In this document: positions 23,059 through 35,004 of the stretch, one piece after another | Layout: every line of letters starts with the position of its first letter | How positions within the stretch are numbered: position 1 is the stretch's first letter | Origin: Zopfochytrium polystomum | Taxonomy: Eukaryota > Chytridiomycota > Chytridiomycetes > Chytridiales > Chytridiaceae | Direction: 5' to 3' | DNA length: 64,000 bases | Assembly (NCBI GenBank): GCA_025765615.1 | Contig: JAIVFJ010000018.1 | Coordinates: 248,001 to 312,000, forward strand | Notes under the pieces: model-generated | Told to the model about the DNA's origin: nothing | The model's input: the letters and a program-made list of their open reading frames with translations, nothing else | Databases searched by the model: none | Program-made: the position numbers and the translations under genes

Positions 23059-23697
23059 CAAAGCTACCTACAAGCCGTCGGCCACATTTGTACGCTCGAA
23101 CAGGGCCCTGCTGCTCTTACAAGAAAAGGGTTTCTGACTCTAAACAAGACCAACCTGTCTGTGAGCACCGGCTCACCAGCTACTTTAAGGCAACAAAGGG
23201 CTCTTGGCTCTGTACAAGAAAAGGGCTACCGCTCTAAACAAGTCCACTGGTCCACCAAGCCGCTACCTAGCATGTCTTCTTCGACCCCCAAGGCTGTCCG
23301 CTTCTCTTCTTATGGCTACCAGGCTTGGGAACTGCATGTGGAAGAAGTCATCAAGCCGGTCATGGCATACAATCTTGTTGCCAGCTTCCTCAAGCCTGAT
23401 TACTTTGGTACGTTCAACGAGCACTGCACCAAGGTCGGCATCGGCGCTGCTCCTCCCAGTATTGGTTCTCCCCCTGAATCCTCTGCAACGGCGGAGGCCA
23501 AGGCTGCGTACAGTGAGATGTACCGTCTGCACCACGCTGCCCTCGACAAGTACCACACTGGTATACGCCAAGAACACAAGACCTACAGGGAGCTTGAGGC
23601 CCAACACGACAAGGCGGTTGCTACCCTCGACTCCTGCTCGCGCATCGAGGATGTGCGCTCCATGAATGCAGCAAACATCACCAACTGCGCTGATCGG
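23059..23697 (+). mobile_element. Start of a second tandem Copia-A internal region, truncated
   Basis: Matches 16180-16818 and ends within gag at ...NITNCADR, where Copia-B sequence takes over. Tandem LTR-internal-LTR-internal arrays arise by unequal recombination between LTRs or by integration into an LTR. The abrupt end shows a later deletion. Confidence 0.88.
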
Positions 23698-24450
23698 CAA
23701 ATCCAACGAAATCCCTTCAAACTTGGCACACATAATTGTCCTGAGAAAACAACATGACTTCTGACTCAACCAAGTATGTTGTTGCCAAGCCCTTCAGCGT
23801 CTTGGAGGACCAGAGAATTTCGGTGACTGGTTGGACGATCTTACAGCAGAACTCTCCAACAAAAATGTCGACTTACGCCACTGCATTGACACAAGTCACA
23901 TCAACGCAGAGCAGAATGATGCAACTGATCCACTAGACCTCCGCGACACTGGAACCTGTCTCATCAGAGATGGACCATTCCAAGGACAGAGATTCCAATT
24001 GGTGCCTCTGCCTCATGGACCAGAGAAAGTAACTTGGTTTCCTGGTACACAGAACCAGAATGCACATTGCTGTCTAATCATTCGTTGCCACATCTATCGA
24101 GCCCTTCTCACCCAAATCACACCTGGTCGAAACTTTGCTTACGAATTGGTTGGCAAATTGGGAATTGCCGCACAGCAGACCAGGGACTTGCAAAGGAGAT
24201 CATTGACGACTTTGAACGCATCAAAATGGAGCCAACTGAAGCCTCAGATGCCTTCATTACCCGATTCACCGAAATGTACCATCAAGTCGAAAGCTTTGCA
24301 AAAATCAGCAGCTGGAGAACTTCTCCATTGTATTCGCCCTTTCCAAAAAGTTGTTTGAATCTTTGTTGGCTCACTGGGCCAAAGCCTGTTGGATGGGGAA
24401 AGGAGAAGTTTTTCTTGTTGTTGGCAACCCAGCTCCTCAGATAACAAGTT
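23698..24450 (+). pseudogene. Copia-B gag remnant
   Basis: The frame from 23754 begins MTSDSTKYVVAKPF and shifts twice. Across frames it reads a Copia-type gag start, including WLDDLTAELSNKN (23831 onward) and later EPTEASDAFITRFTEMYHQV (near 24230), a pattern common in retrotransposon gag proteins. Multiple frameshifts make it non-functional. Confidence 0.55.
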
Positions 24451-27400
24451 TAGCCAAACATATCTCACTCTTCAAAAACCTGTTTGACAAAACAACTATG
24501 ATAAGCAACACATCAAGCTGGCCAATCAAAGTGACAAAGGCTCAACTACTAACTACTGCACTGGAAATCACCACACCAACTGTTACTATCCTGGTTATCT
24601 GCTTCTTCATATCAATTGAAGAACAAGCAGCAGAGGTCCTCAAAAACCAACTTGCTCCATCAATTAATAATCAATCTGCAAAGTGTTTTGCTCTTCTCTT
24701 TTGATATGCATCAAAGTAACTGCCTTTATCCCCTCAACATACAGCCATACAGTCTCCTGTCAGTAATGATTCATCATTCCATGAACATCAACACAGGCAT
24801 TTCAGTTTTTGGAGTCCTGCACCTCTAACAACTGCCCCTGTGCTCTTTTAATGATACTTACTCATTTTCAACAGGGCATAACAAATTAGGATTTAATGAT
24901 ATGTGTTTTTCTCGCCTATCAACCCTTCGAATCGGTGGTTTAATTTCTGGATTTCCTGATACAATTATCATTGACATTGCCACCTTTTGAGATCAGAGTG
25001 TTTTCAACCACACTGAAACTCTCACCATCAAACATATTTGTGATTGGGATGACCAATAGTCATGCAAGTGCCAACCCTCACAACCATGGCAACCTTGTGC
25101 AATTTCCTCATGACTTGGACTCTGTTACATCAAGCTAAGCCTCTCTTTATCTTTTCTCACATAACTTCAGCCAAAGACAATTTGCTGTCCATTCATTCAT
25201 TGAACCAGGACTGGTTGAGTAGTTTAACCATCCTCTAACCATTTTGCCAGTGGAACATCAAACATCATCTTCCACTTAGGGGGGAGGATGCTAGGGATAA
25301 GTGAAAGATGATCATCAGCACTGTATTGCCAATTAGTTGGAGGATGCTTGGAATAAGTGAAAGATGATCATCAGAGTTGCAAAGTGGTCTCAGCATGGAT
25401 TGGCACCAACTTCGCATGGTCTTCTTGGTGCTGGGCTGCTGGCTTGGGAAAACACTCTATCCATTTTAGCCAAATGAATCTGGACTCAGGAGTCAAACTA
25501 TGGAATACACTATTATTGCTGGGCTTACTCTGGCTAGGGACCTTAACTCACACATATTAACTTCAGCTTTTATACACAGACATACTAACACACTACACCA
25601 GGTCCCCCACATCACAGGAAATTCCACAAGTCCTCACCTCAACTGCATCACTCTGATGAATTATCCTAACCAAGTTCTGTGACAAAACACAATGTTCCTT
25701 GAAATAACTTTTGGCTCATTCCGAGGAGTATCTACATTTATCTTTATTGGACGCTCAACACTAACACTTTTTCAGAGCAAACTGTAAACAAACTCAACCT
25801 TGCAAGATTACTGAAGTTCCATTCTCATCTTAGATTCTTCCTTTGCAGAACCAAATCTAACTGACTCTAGATTTCAAATTCCTCTTAATAGAGTCACTCC
25901 AGAACAGCTATGTTCTTTGAATGCCTCACTCATGCAGCATGGCCAGGATCTCGAAGCTTCAGAGATTGCCCTCAACTTTTGTAATCTGACCAGAAACTTA
26001 GTTTTTTTGGCTTCGATGTTAGACTTGACAAAAACATTCTGCTGATTCTTTAACGAGGCAGAAGACATCAGGCTGAGTTTTTGTTCCCTTTGCATTAACA
26101 CTCTTCTACCAGCATTAATTCACCACAACATCACTTGGAGACTAAAGGCAATTCATCATCAAGCAATCAGGCTCTGTGGAAACATCTGGATATACTAACT
26201 CTCACTAATGCTACTACCACTAACTTTGTCTCTATCTTTATACTCCACTCCAGACCAACAAAAACAAAAATCAACCCCCTCACAGTCAAACAGTCACAAT
26301 TACCACATCATCAAACAATTCAATCTGCAGCAGTCTCAGCAAAATCCAGGAAAACCTTCAACCATTCATTACTGCAGTACAGCTTCAGAAACAACACCAA
26401 CATCACCACTTTGCTCCATTCAGTCACCAGTCACCTTGAACCATCTTTGAACCTGAATTTTGCCAGTTGAACAAGTTGAATTGGAATTGCTTTCAGTTTT
26501 CTGCAGTCTCAACAAAGTCAGACAAAGCATCAACCATTCCCCACAGCAGGGTCACTCCAGAAAACAACAACTTCCTCCATTCGGTCAGCATTCAACTTCA
26601 GCAATCAGAATTGGAAGAAGTTAAACTGGAATTGGTAAAAAGTATCAACCACATGGTAATCCACAACGAAAGTGAATCAGATAACGGTGTACAGCTCCAG
26701 TGTTGGAGGTGACGGCACAACGGGCTGAATTCCATGCTTCTGCAATTAATGTCACCTCCAGTGGGCCTTACTGGGAGCACTATAGGCATGACTGAGGAAG
26801 GCCAGACCGATGTGGCAGACTGGCAATGTAAATCAACCAAAGGCCCATGAACACCGAAGTCCCAGCTTGTAGGCTAGTGTGGCCCAGACTTGTGTCAGAG
26901 GAGGTGGAGTCCTGAGTAGGGAGCCCATTCCGCAAGGAGGACCAACCAGGAGACAGTTATTCTCCTGATGTGCCTGGGAGAGACGCGGGGGAAAGCGTTG
27001 AGGGCAAGCTGTGTATGGGGGAGTGGTCGCCTTGCCTCATAGGGTACTGGGGGGAGCCCAGACCAGCATCGTGCGGAAAGCCCACCTGTGCAGAGTTTTT
27101 TCCAGTGCTTTCTTTTGTGTGCAGGGTATCTTAGAAAATCTGAACTAATTTTCCCTAAAGCTTCCTAAAGTTAATCACAAGTAGATTCTATTTCTCTACA
27201 ACCACAAAACAAACATAACACTTTAAAATTTGGAATCCACCACAAACTTCTTACCTTCAGGCGAAATTCCATCAGAACCACGTCAGCTGTCACCACCATC
27301 TGACAACTCTGCAAAGTGTACACATTCAGGCCAACTGTGTTTGACAAGCACACCCTGCGCAGACCCTTGTATATGTGCGGACAGCCTTTGAAGTTATTGA

Positions 27401-28950
27401 ACAACCCACCAATGTCAACATAATCTGGAACAAATGGGTACAAGGTCAAACTTTGTGAAGACAGTAGCATTGAGTGCTTCTATGCACGGCTCATGGCTAA
27501 GGGCCCCACTTAGTGTCATTGCAATTATTTTCAGAATACTCACTTACCTCTTGTCCAAATCAGTAGTCCCTGTTAACTCACTGAAATCGCTGCCTGAATC
27601 AACTGGGACACTGACACAGTTGATATCAGCAACACTTACCTCAACAGCATATTTTATGTGCCAATCTGCATGGAACAGTTCATTACCACAACACGGAGTG
27701 CTTGAGTTGAACAGCCACCCAAATCAAACAGTTGTCAGGAAAGTACGATCTTCTGGAAGACTACTGCATCCTTCTTTGTCAATTGACTGATGCATCATCC
27801 ACACCGCAAGCTAAGTTAACAATATTTGTTTTTGGTGATTCTGGCAAAACTTCCTCTGCCATTGCCTTGCCTACTCTTGTTACAAACTCTGCAAAATGGG
27901 AGCAATCAAAAACCATTCTTTTTACGCAGCTGGAACACCACCATAACGGAATCTTCTTACACTAGAAAGCCTATATCAAGGAGTTACTTCAGTGCCATGT
28001 CAACATTATCAACAACGGCACTGCAGTAACTGCCCTTCCCAGTTGTCTCAATCTTCAACCTTGTAGGATCAATGAAGCAGCTGCAGATCAGAGACTGTAC
28101 CAGGCAATCCTTGGCAGCATCAACTACCTTGCACCACACATGTGACCAGACCTTGCCCCAGCAGTCTCATATCTTTGTGCCTTCAGCAAGGATCTCAGCA
28201 AGCAACACATGAAGATCCTTATTTGGGTTCTCAAATATCTCCACAGTGTGTCCACTCAGATGGGAAATCACAGCTTGGCTACTATGTTCTATTTGGAGGA
28301 ACAGCGATTAGTTGGACATCTGTTTGGAGCAGCACTGTCATGCTGTCACCACAGGAAGCTGAATATGTTGTCTGAACTGGGACGAGAACTTAAGGCACTA
28401 TCCTGAATCTACTCAGCACTTCAACTTCTGTCTCCAACTCCTCATGTCATCTACACTGACAACAGTGGTGCGATCAACCTCAGCTCAAATGATCTTTACA
28501 CCAATCAGTAAAAGCATATCATGGTAAAGTATCATTATATTCGAGAACTCTTGGAACAAAAAGTAGTATGGCTTGAATGGATTGCTGGAGGAGAACAGCC
28601 TGAGGACTATATGACAAAATCTCTCTCAGCTATTCTCAGTGAATACCATCTGAGTCGCATTGGTCTTGCTTCATTTCTTCCATTTGATCCATTTTTTCTT
28701 ATCTGTGAAGCTGTTTTCTTCTTTGTTCTTTTTCGTTACTTTGACTCATTTTATTTTAACTCTTAAGTTCAATAAGTGCCCCCATCCATTTCTGTTTGTA
28801 TGGTCTGTCCTTTCTGTTCTGCCATCTGATGGCCAGTCATACCTGTTTGTGATTCTTCTTTCTCTGGTGTACGGTTTCCTTAAGTTGACAATGGCTTAAG
28901 GTTTTCCTCCATGCTGGCCTTTGCTCCTGCCCACAGCTTAGGGGGGAATG
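24451..28950 (+). pseudogene. Copia-B decayed internal region with RNase H remnant and polypurine tract
   Basis: Recognisable pieces are few. At 28520-28640 the frame KYHYIRELLEQKVVWLEW...GGEQPEDYMTKSL is the C-terminal end of Copia RNase H. At 28030-28130 there is the RT/RNase H linker also seen inverted at 7480-7642. The region ends in CAGCTTAGGGGGGAATG, a polypurine tract touching the 3' LTR. Segment 26063-28140 is present inverted at 7480-11402. A polypurine-like AGGGGGGAGGATG at 25277 followed by a partly duplicated GGATAAGTGAAAGATGATC (25297-25375) may mark another, unclassified LTR inserted here. Confidence 0.6.
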
Positions 28951-29179
28951 TGTTAGTTTTGGGTCTTTTGGTGTAAGCAGTGTGCAGGAGCTTTGACCTG
29001 ATACTTGTCTGCAAGGATGACTTGCAGCATTTTGCGAGCGATGGTCCTTGTAACAGTTTTGTATAAAGACAAACACAAGACTGACAGAAGCCAAGATCAA
29101 CCTCCCACCACCACCACCTTCAGTAGTGTACACCACAGCAGCCCAATCCATCAATCAGCCATCATAGCAAATTCTTTCA
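28951..29179 (+). mobile_element. Copia-B 3' LTR, 229 bp
   Basis: Starts TGTTAGTTTTGGG directly after the polypurine tract and ends ATTCTTTCA. It is near-identical to 14322-14550. Confidence 0.85.
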
Positions 29180-29757
29180 AGAATCGGTGGTGTTTTTCCT
29201 TGGAGAGTGTAGGAGAACGGAACAGAGAGAACTTATAGCAATTTGGTGTCCAGCTGGGGTGACTTGTCACACAAGAAAGGACAAAATTGTGGTTGGAGGT
29301 AGTAGTGGTTCGACTTTTTGGACTCCCTCATCAAAATCGCTTGTAGCTCCTGCTGTAGGCGTTGTAGCGGGGCGCTTTAGGTATCAATGGAAAGAGCAGA
29401 AGCAGACAAATACAGCTGTGCAAGGGCGTTTGCTGATCGCTTCTCCTTGTCGAGACAACGTCACGCAAAGTTGAGGAAGCGTTTTTCAACTTTGGCGCCC
29501 AATCAGATTCTGTAGGGACAAGTTAGAGAGCTCTGTAACAGCTTGTTGGAAAGAGGAGATTCAGGACTTTCAAATGCCTATAGCAAGCCCAGATTGAATG
29601 ATGGGGTCAGCCAGGAGAGGGCGTTGAAAATTTTGGGCCTCCCAAACGAAATGTTTTCTAAAGTTGAGCTATTCTGATTCTGTTTATTGGAGGTGGTAGA
29701 GATTGTTGTTCTGAGCTAGAATCTGTGGCTGATGCAGCCAGATAGCTGGCACGCTGT
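29180..29757. other. No recognisable gene
   Basis: Short frames only; the longest (29187-29474, 95 codons) resembles nothing known to me. The region separates the Copia-B 3' LTR from an LTR of a different family. Confidence 0.35.
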
Positions 29758-30172
29758 TGTGTGAACAGTCTACTCTGAGTGAGTGAGTGGAAGGAGTGAA
29801 TGAAGTGGAGATGTGTGTTTGTAAGTGGTCCTTCTCCCCAACTTGGAGAGAAAGAGAAAAAACTCTATTATGAATTATTGATACATGATGATGATATGCA
29901 CACTGTAATAGTTGCTAGGCAAGCGTGACCAGCACAGGGTAAAAACCTCTCCTATATTATCTGCTTGAACAGAGAAGGAGGAAAACTGTTAACACCAGGT
30001 TTCCGTTCCACTTACTACTCAGAGTATTTGTCATCAGTGCAAGCCAGCGCCCAGGCCTGCATTGTCAGTGGCTCACTCTCCCATGGGCATTGTGAGAACG
30101 ATAACTGACAGTCACAATTGGTTCAGGTCTGTCTTGTGCCTCTTGCTGCTAACCAGTCAGTTCCACCTAACA
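29758..30172 (-). mobile_element. LTR-D (fourth LTR-like family)
   Basis: Read on the minus strand it starts TGTTAGGTGGAACTGACTGG and ends GTAGACTGTTCACA. A shorter copy (363 bp) in the other orientation lies at 53566-53928 inside a mariner transposase. TG/CA ends and clean insertion into a coding frame indicate a solo LTR. No internal region was found in the window. Confidence 0.65.
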
Positions 30173-30475
30173 GTTGACATCAATGGATACAGAATGTCCA
30201 AGCAGGACTCAACAGGGAGCCACCACAAAGGAGAGATAAGGAGTGACTACAGTGTGGCTCTTGTCGCCCAAAACTTGTTTCAGGCTAACTTTGCTGTATT
30301 TCTCATCAAAACACAGCAATGTCGAGCCTGTGAACAGAAAGCAGCAGCCAATGGCAGCTGCGGTCCAAAGTTGAATGCAATCCTGAGGTCACCAACCTCA
30401 GAAACCATGTGGGACCATGATGTAATGGCTGCTGTTAACATGTATGGCATCCTTCAATGTCTTACACATGGAGAC
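30173..30475 (+). pseudogene. Fanzor/TnpB-like nuclease C-terminal fragment (tentative)
   Basis: The frame reads VDINGYRMSKQDS, then CRACEQK, then KLNAILRSP, then MWDHDVMAAVNMYGIL. This order resembles the C-terminal zinc-finger and RuvC-III end of TnpB/Fanzor proteins (EYxTSK, CxxC, VLRC, WNRDxNAAxN), with the third RuvC Asp retained (HD in place of RD) and the second cysteine pair apparently lost. About 100 codons survive between LTR-D and LTR-G; the N-terminal RuvC parts are absent. Fanzor proteins are known from chytrids, which fits the setting. A chance resemblance within repeat DNA cannot be excluded. Confidence 0.42.
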
Positions 30476-30828
30476 TGTCAGGAACAGGGCAGGACAGGAC
30501 AAGGCAGACAAGGAACTGAGAGGAGTGATGATTGTATTGGAAACAATAATTCACTTGAGGGATGGGACAGGTCCCCCATCCCCCTTTTATACCTTTTGAG
30601 AGTGTTCCTTGTCAAGACTCCAAGAAAGTTCCAGAAAGAGCAATTAGTAATACAATGATACCAATGATACCAATGACAACAAGACAAGTCAGGAAAGCAA
30701 AGAAGGTTCCAGAAGGTTCCACAAGGTTCCATGAAGGAATGTTCTAGAAGGTTCCAGAAGGTTCCAGAAGGTTCCATGAAGGAATGTTCTAGAAGGTTCC
30801 AGAGGTTTCCAGAGGGTGATTCATAACA
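30476..30828 (-). mobile_element. LTR-G, 353 bp (3' LTR of the left Gypsy copy)
   Basis: Minus-strand TGTTATGAATCACCC...CTGTTCCTGACA, the same length as the LTRs at 34635 and 39587. It contains the HSE arrays, TATA box and start-site sequence. The left flank GAGAC does not match the right flank of the cluster (AGTGG), so the cluster has been rearranged since insertion. Confidence 0.9.
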
Positions 30829-33800
30829 TCATCTCCCCCTTTTAGGCCTCTTCTGCAACTTGGTGGGGTACCTGGTCTTGAACTCGAGCAGAAGGTCTTG
30901 GCAGTGAGTGAGGTTTGACTCAGGCTCCCAGGTGTTGTCAGCATCTGAGTAACCTCTCCACTTAACAAGGAACTTGAGTGTTCTTCCAAACCACTTGGCA
31001 TCCAAGATTTGTTCAACCTCAAATTCCTCTTCACCTTCTACCTCAACTGGAGGAGGAGGAGGAACAACTCTGCCTGGAATGGAATTGGCCACAAACTTCT
31101 CTAAAAGGCTGACATGGAAAACTGGGTGGATCTTCATGGATGCAGGGAGATCCAGCTTGAAGGTGACTGGATTGATTTGCTCCAAGATCTTGAAAGGACC
31201 CAACTTGAGGTTGTCTAGCTTGGGACTTGGTCTTTTGGTCTGCAAGTTCTTCCTCAGAAGCCAAACTTGCTGACCCACAGCAAGGTCATGGTCCATTCTG
31301 TGAGTGTTGGCAAATCTTGAGGCATCTTCTTGGGCTTGCTTCAGGGTGGAGTCCAGGAAGGAGTTGATGATCTTGAGCTTATGTAAGTGTGAAGCCGCAG
31401 CAGGAGCTTGGACATTGGATAGGGTCTCTTGTCCCAGAAGATCTCCTCTTGGATTGAAGCCATAGGTTGCAAAGAAAGGAGATAGCTGGGTGCTTGAGTG
31501 GAGAGAATTGTTGAGAGCAAATTCTGCCAGTGGAAGGAGGGTGGGCCAATCATCCTGTTGATAGCTGACATAGCACCTCAAATACTGCTCCAGAGTCTGG
31601 TTTGTTCTTTCTGTTTGTCCATCAGTCTGAGGGTGATAAGCAGTTGACAGTTGAGACTTGATTCCAAGGGCTGCTGTGAGTGCTTTCCAAAATTGAGATC
31701 TGAACTGTGGTCCTCTGTCACTGACGATTGACTGAGGCAGCCCATGGAGCCTGAATATGTGCTGCAAAAACAGGTCTGCTGTTCCTTGTGCATCTATATT
31801 CTCAGTGCAGGGGATGAAATGGGCCAACTTTGTCCTTCTGCAGATGACAACAAGGATAGAGTCAAATCCATGGGATGGGGGCAGTTTCACAATGAAGTCC
31901 ATGGATATTGATGACCAAGGGCTTATGGCAATTGGGAGGGGCTCCAGAAGTCCATAGGGCTTGTGTCTGCTGGATTTGTTTCTTTGACAGGTTTCACAGC
32001 TGCTGACATAGTTCTTGATGTACTTCCTCATGCCTGGCCAGTAGAAGTCTCTGGAAACAAGCTCATATGTCTTGTGCTCTCCTGGGTGTCCAGCTGTTGC
32101 TGCATCATGCCTTGTCTTGAGTATCTCAAGTTTTTCCTCTTCTTGGCTGATTTGAATCTTGTGAGGCTTGGGGTCCTTGGAAATAGCATGGGCCCACACA
32201 CTGTCAGGAAGCAATGAAAGGTGTGTCTTGGATGGTGGGGTGAAACCATCTCCCCCTTCAGGTGCAAGGTCTGTTCTTCTTGACAGGGCATCAGCCACAG
32301 TGTTAAGGTGGCCAGGAGAATAGCACAGCTTAAAGTCATACTCAGAGAGCAGTTCAGCCCACTGGCATGCCTCTGCTTGAGCAACCTCCTTGCCCTGAAG
32401 AAGGTGAGGTTCTTGTGATCAGAATAGACAGAGATGCCTTTAGAACCAGCCAAGTAGTGTCTCCAGAATTTGAATGCTTCCACAATTGCAAGCAACTCCT
32501 TGTCATGGACTGTGTAGTTACACTCAGCACTGTTCAGCTTCCTGGAGTAATATGCCACTGGATGCAGAGGAGCAGAGGGGTCCTGAGAGCTTGGCTGGGA
32601 CAGAACAGCGCCAAGGGCATAGTCTGAGGCATCAGTTTCCAAGGTGAAGGGAAGCAAGGGATCCACATGCTTAAGGAGTGGTGCACTTGTGGTTGCTGTC
32701 TTAAGAGCTAGCCAGGCTTGCTCTGCTGCTGGGGTCCATTCAAACTTGGTGGTCTTCTTGGTGAGATCAGTGAGAGGCTTGGCTATGGCAGAATAGTTGG
32801 CAATGAAGGTTCTGTAGAAGTTGCAAAATCCAAGGAAGCTTTGTACATCCTTGATGGAATTTGGAGCCTTCCATTCAAGAATAGTTTGGATCTTGTCTGG
32901 TGCCATGGAGATCCCTTTGTCAGACACAATGAACCCCAAAAACTCAATGGAGGTCTTGTGGAATTCACACTTCTCCAGCTTTGCATAGAGGTGATGCTGT
33001 CTGAGTCTCTCCAAGACAGTCTTGACATGTCCCATATGGCTTGCAGTGTCAGATGAAAATACCAGGATATCATCCAGGTAGACAATGACAAAAAGGTCCA
33101 GAATATCCCTGAAGATGTCATTCATCATGCCTTGGAAAATAGCTGGAGCATTGGTAAGTCCAAAGGGCATAACCAAGTACTCAAAGTGACCGTATTTGCA
33201 TCTGAAGGCAGTCTTCCATTGATCCTGGGGCTTAATTCTGACCAAATTGTAGGCACCTCTGAGGTCAATCTTGGAAAATATCCTTGCATGGCTCAGTTTG
33301 TCCAGTAATTCAGAGATGAGAGGCAGTGGATAGCGGTTCTTGACTGTCATCTCATTGAGATCTCTGTAGTCCACACAGGGTCTCAGTCCCCCATCCTTCT
33401 TCTTGACAAAAAAGATGGGAGCTCCAGCTGGTGACTTGGAAGGTTGGATGAATCCCTTGTTCAGCATTTCTTCAATGTATTCTTGGAGGGCCTTGGCTTC
33501 TGGTGGAGAGAGGTGGTACAGTGGCTTGAAAGGTGGGCTGCAAGTTTCATCCTTGAGTGGGATTTCACAGTCATAAGGCCTCTGAGCTGGTAGCAGGTCT
33601 GCCTTGGTCTTGGAAAACACATCAGCATAAGGGAGATATTCTTTTGGTAGCTTGGATGCCAGCAAAAGGTCTGATGGGTCCAGGTTGTTGTGCTCCTCAG
33701 CAGTGGGGCTTGAATTCTTGACTGGGAACTGTGATTCTTGAATCTTTGACTGAGAGTTCTGTTCTTGGCAAAGACTGTGAGCTGTGGAACTTGAATCTTG

Positions 33801-34634
33801 AATGTGGACTGTGAACTGTGGTACTTGAATCTTTGACTGTGGGTTCTGTGAACTAGAGTCTTGGCCATGACTGTGAGCTCTATGAGCTCTACTTGAATCT
33901 TGACTGTGAACTGTGAACTGTGGAACTTGAGTCTTGGCTGGCTGTGAATCTTGAATGAAGGGCTTGAGAGCATGAGACTTGGGGGCTTGACTTGAGTTTT
34001 GGGTGACTGTTCTGATTGGTGGAGGTTGGACTTGACCAGTGACCCAATCAATGGCAGGGTTCTGGGCTTGCAGCCATGGTAATCCCAGGATGACAGAGAA
34101 TGTGGGTGAGCCAAGATCCAATACTTCCAGGTTGACCATGGATGGTGGAAAGTCTTGGATGTGGAGGTTTAGCTTGCTTTCATGGCTGATTTCCTTGAAC
34201 AGAGCATGATTGGCAAAGTGGACCTTGAGGGGTGTGGATTTCTTGATCGTAGGAATGGCACAAGACTTGGCAAGGGTGGCATCAATGATGTTGCAGGATG
34301 ATCCAGAGTCTATAAGGGCCTTGGTTGTGATGGTTGACTTGGGTGAGAGTTGAATCTTGACATCCATGGTGAGTTGGTGGGGCTTGGAATCTGAGGTGTT
34401 TGTGGTGCTGGTGGTGGTGATGAAACAGGGGCAGCTTGGAGGAGGGTCCAGGGAATTGCCCCTCAGTGAGCCTGGACCTGGGAGTTTGGGTGCTTCTTCC
34501 TTGGGCAGTCCTTGACAGCATGCTCCTTGGAGCCACAGTAAAAACACAGTCCCTGCTGGGCCCTCCTTGTTTTCTCCTCTTGGCTCAGAGGACCCTTAGG
34601 AAGTGTCTCAACTGCATCCACTTGCATGGGTTCA
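30829..34634 (-). pseudogene. Gypsy chromovirus pol, left tandem copy, split by a 1-bp deletion
   Basis: Near-identical to the intact copy at 34988-38794 (constant offset 4159-4160). A single C is missing near 32362, where the plus strand reads GCCCACTGGC instead of GCCCACCTGGC. This breaks pol into frames 34547-32028 (protease-RT-RNase H) and 32298-30829 (integrase-chromodomain). The 5' ~790 bases of the internal region, including the leader and most of gag, are missing: LTR-G joins directly at the GGGTTCA of late gag. Confidence 0.9.
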
Positions 34635-34987
34635 TGTCAGGAACAGGGCAGGACAGGACAAGGCAGACAAGGAACTGAGAGGAGTGATGATTGTATTGGA
34701 AACAATAATTCACTTGAGGGATGGGACAGGTCCCCCATCCCCCTTTTATACCTTTTGAGAGTGTTCCTTGTCAAGACTCCAAGAAAGTTCCAGAAAGAGC
34801 AATTAGTAATACAATGATACCAATGATACCAATGACAACAAGACAAGTCAGGAAAGCAAAGAAGGTTCCAGAAGGTTCCACAAGGTTCCATGAAGGAATG
34901 TTCTAGAAGGTTCCAGAAGGTTCCAGAAGGTTCCATGAAGGAATGTTCTGGAAGGTTCCAGAGGTTTCCAGAGGGTGATTCATAACA
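34635..34987 (-). mobile_element. LTR-G, 353 bp, shared by both tandem Gypsy copies
   Basis: Acts as 3' LTR of the right copy, with the polypurine tract abutting at 34988, and as the 5' end of the truncated left copy. The eight-unit heat-shock element array runs 34896-34933. Confidence 0.92.
34896..34933. promoter_or_regulatory. Eight-unit heat-shock element array in LTR-G
   Basis: GAA and TTC alternate every 5 bp without a mismatch: GAA at 34896, 34906, 34916 and 34926; TTC at 34901, 34911, 34921 and 34931. This is the nGAAnnTTCn consensus bound by trimeric HSF. A second run of four lies farther from the TATA box in most copies. Confidence 0.85.
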
Positions 34988-35004
34988 TCATCTCCCCCTT
35001 TTAG
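34988..35004 (-). other. Polypurine tract of the Gypsy element
   Basis: On the minus strand CTAAAAGGGGGAGATGA directly abuts the 3' LTR. This is the expected primer site for plus-strand DNA synthesis. The same tract precedes the LTRs at 30828 and 54774. Confidence 0.8.

Noticed and set aside
31757..32217. Plus-strand open frames antisense to Gypsy pol
   Set aside because: They recur in every copy only because the underlying pol is conserved; no independent start context, motif or splice signals.
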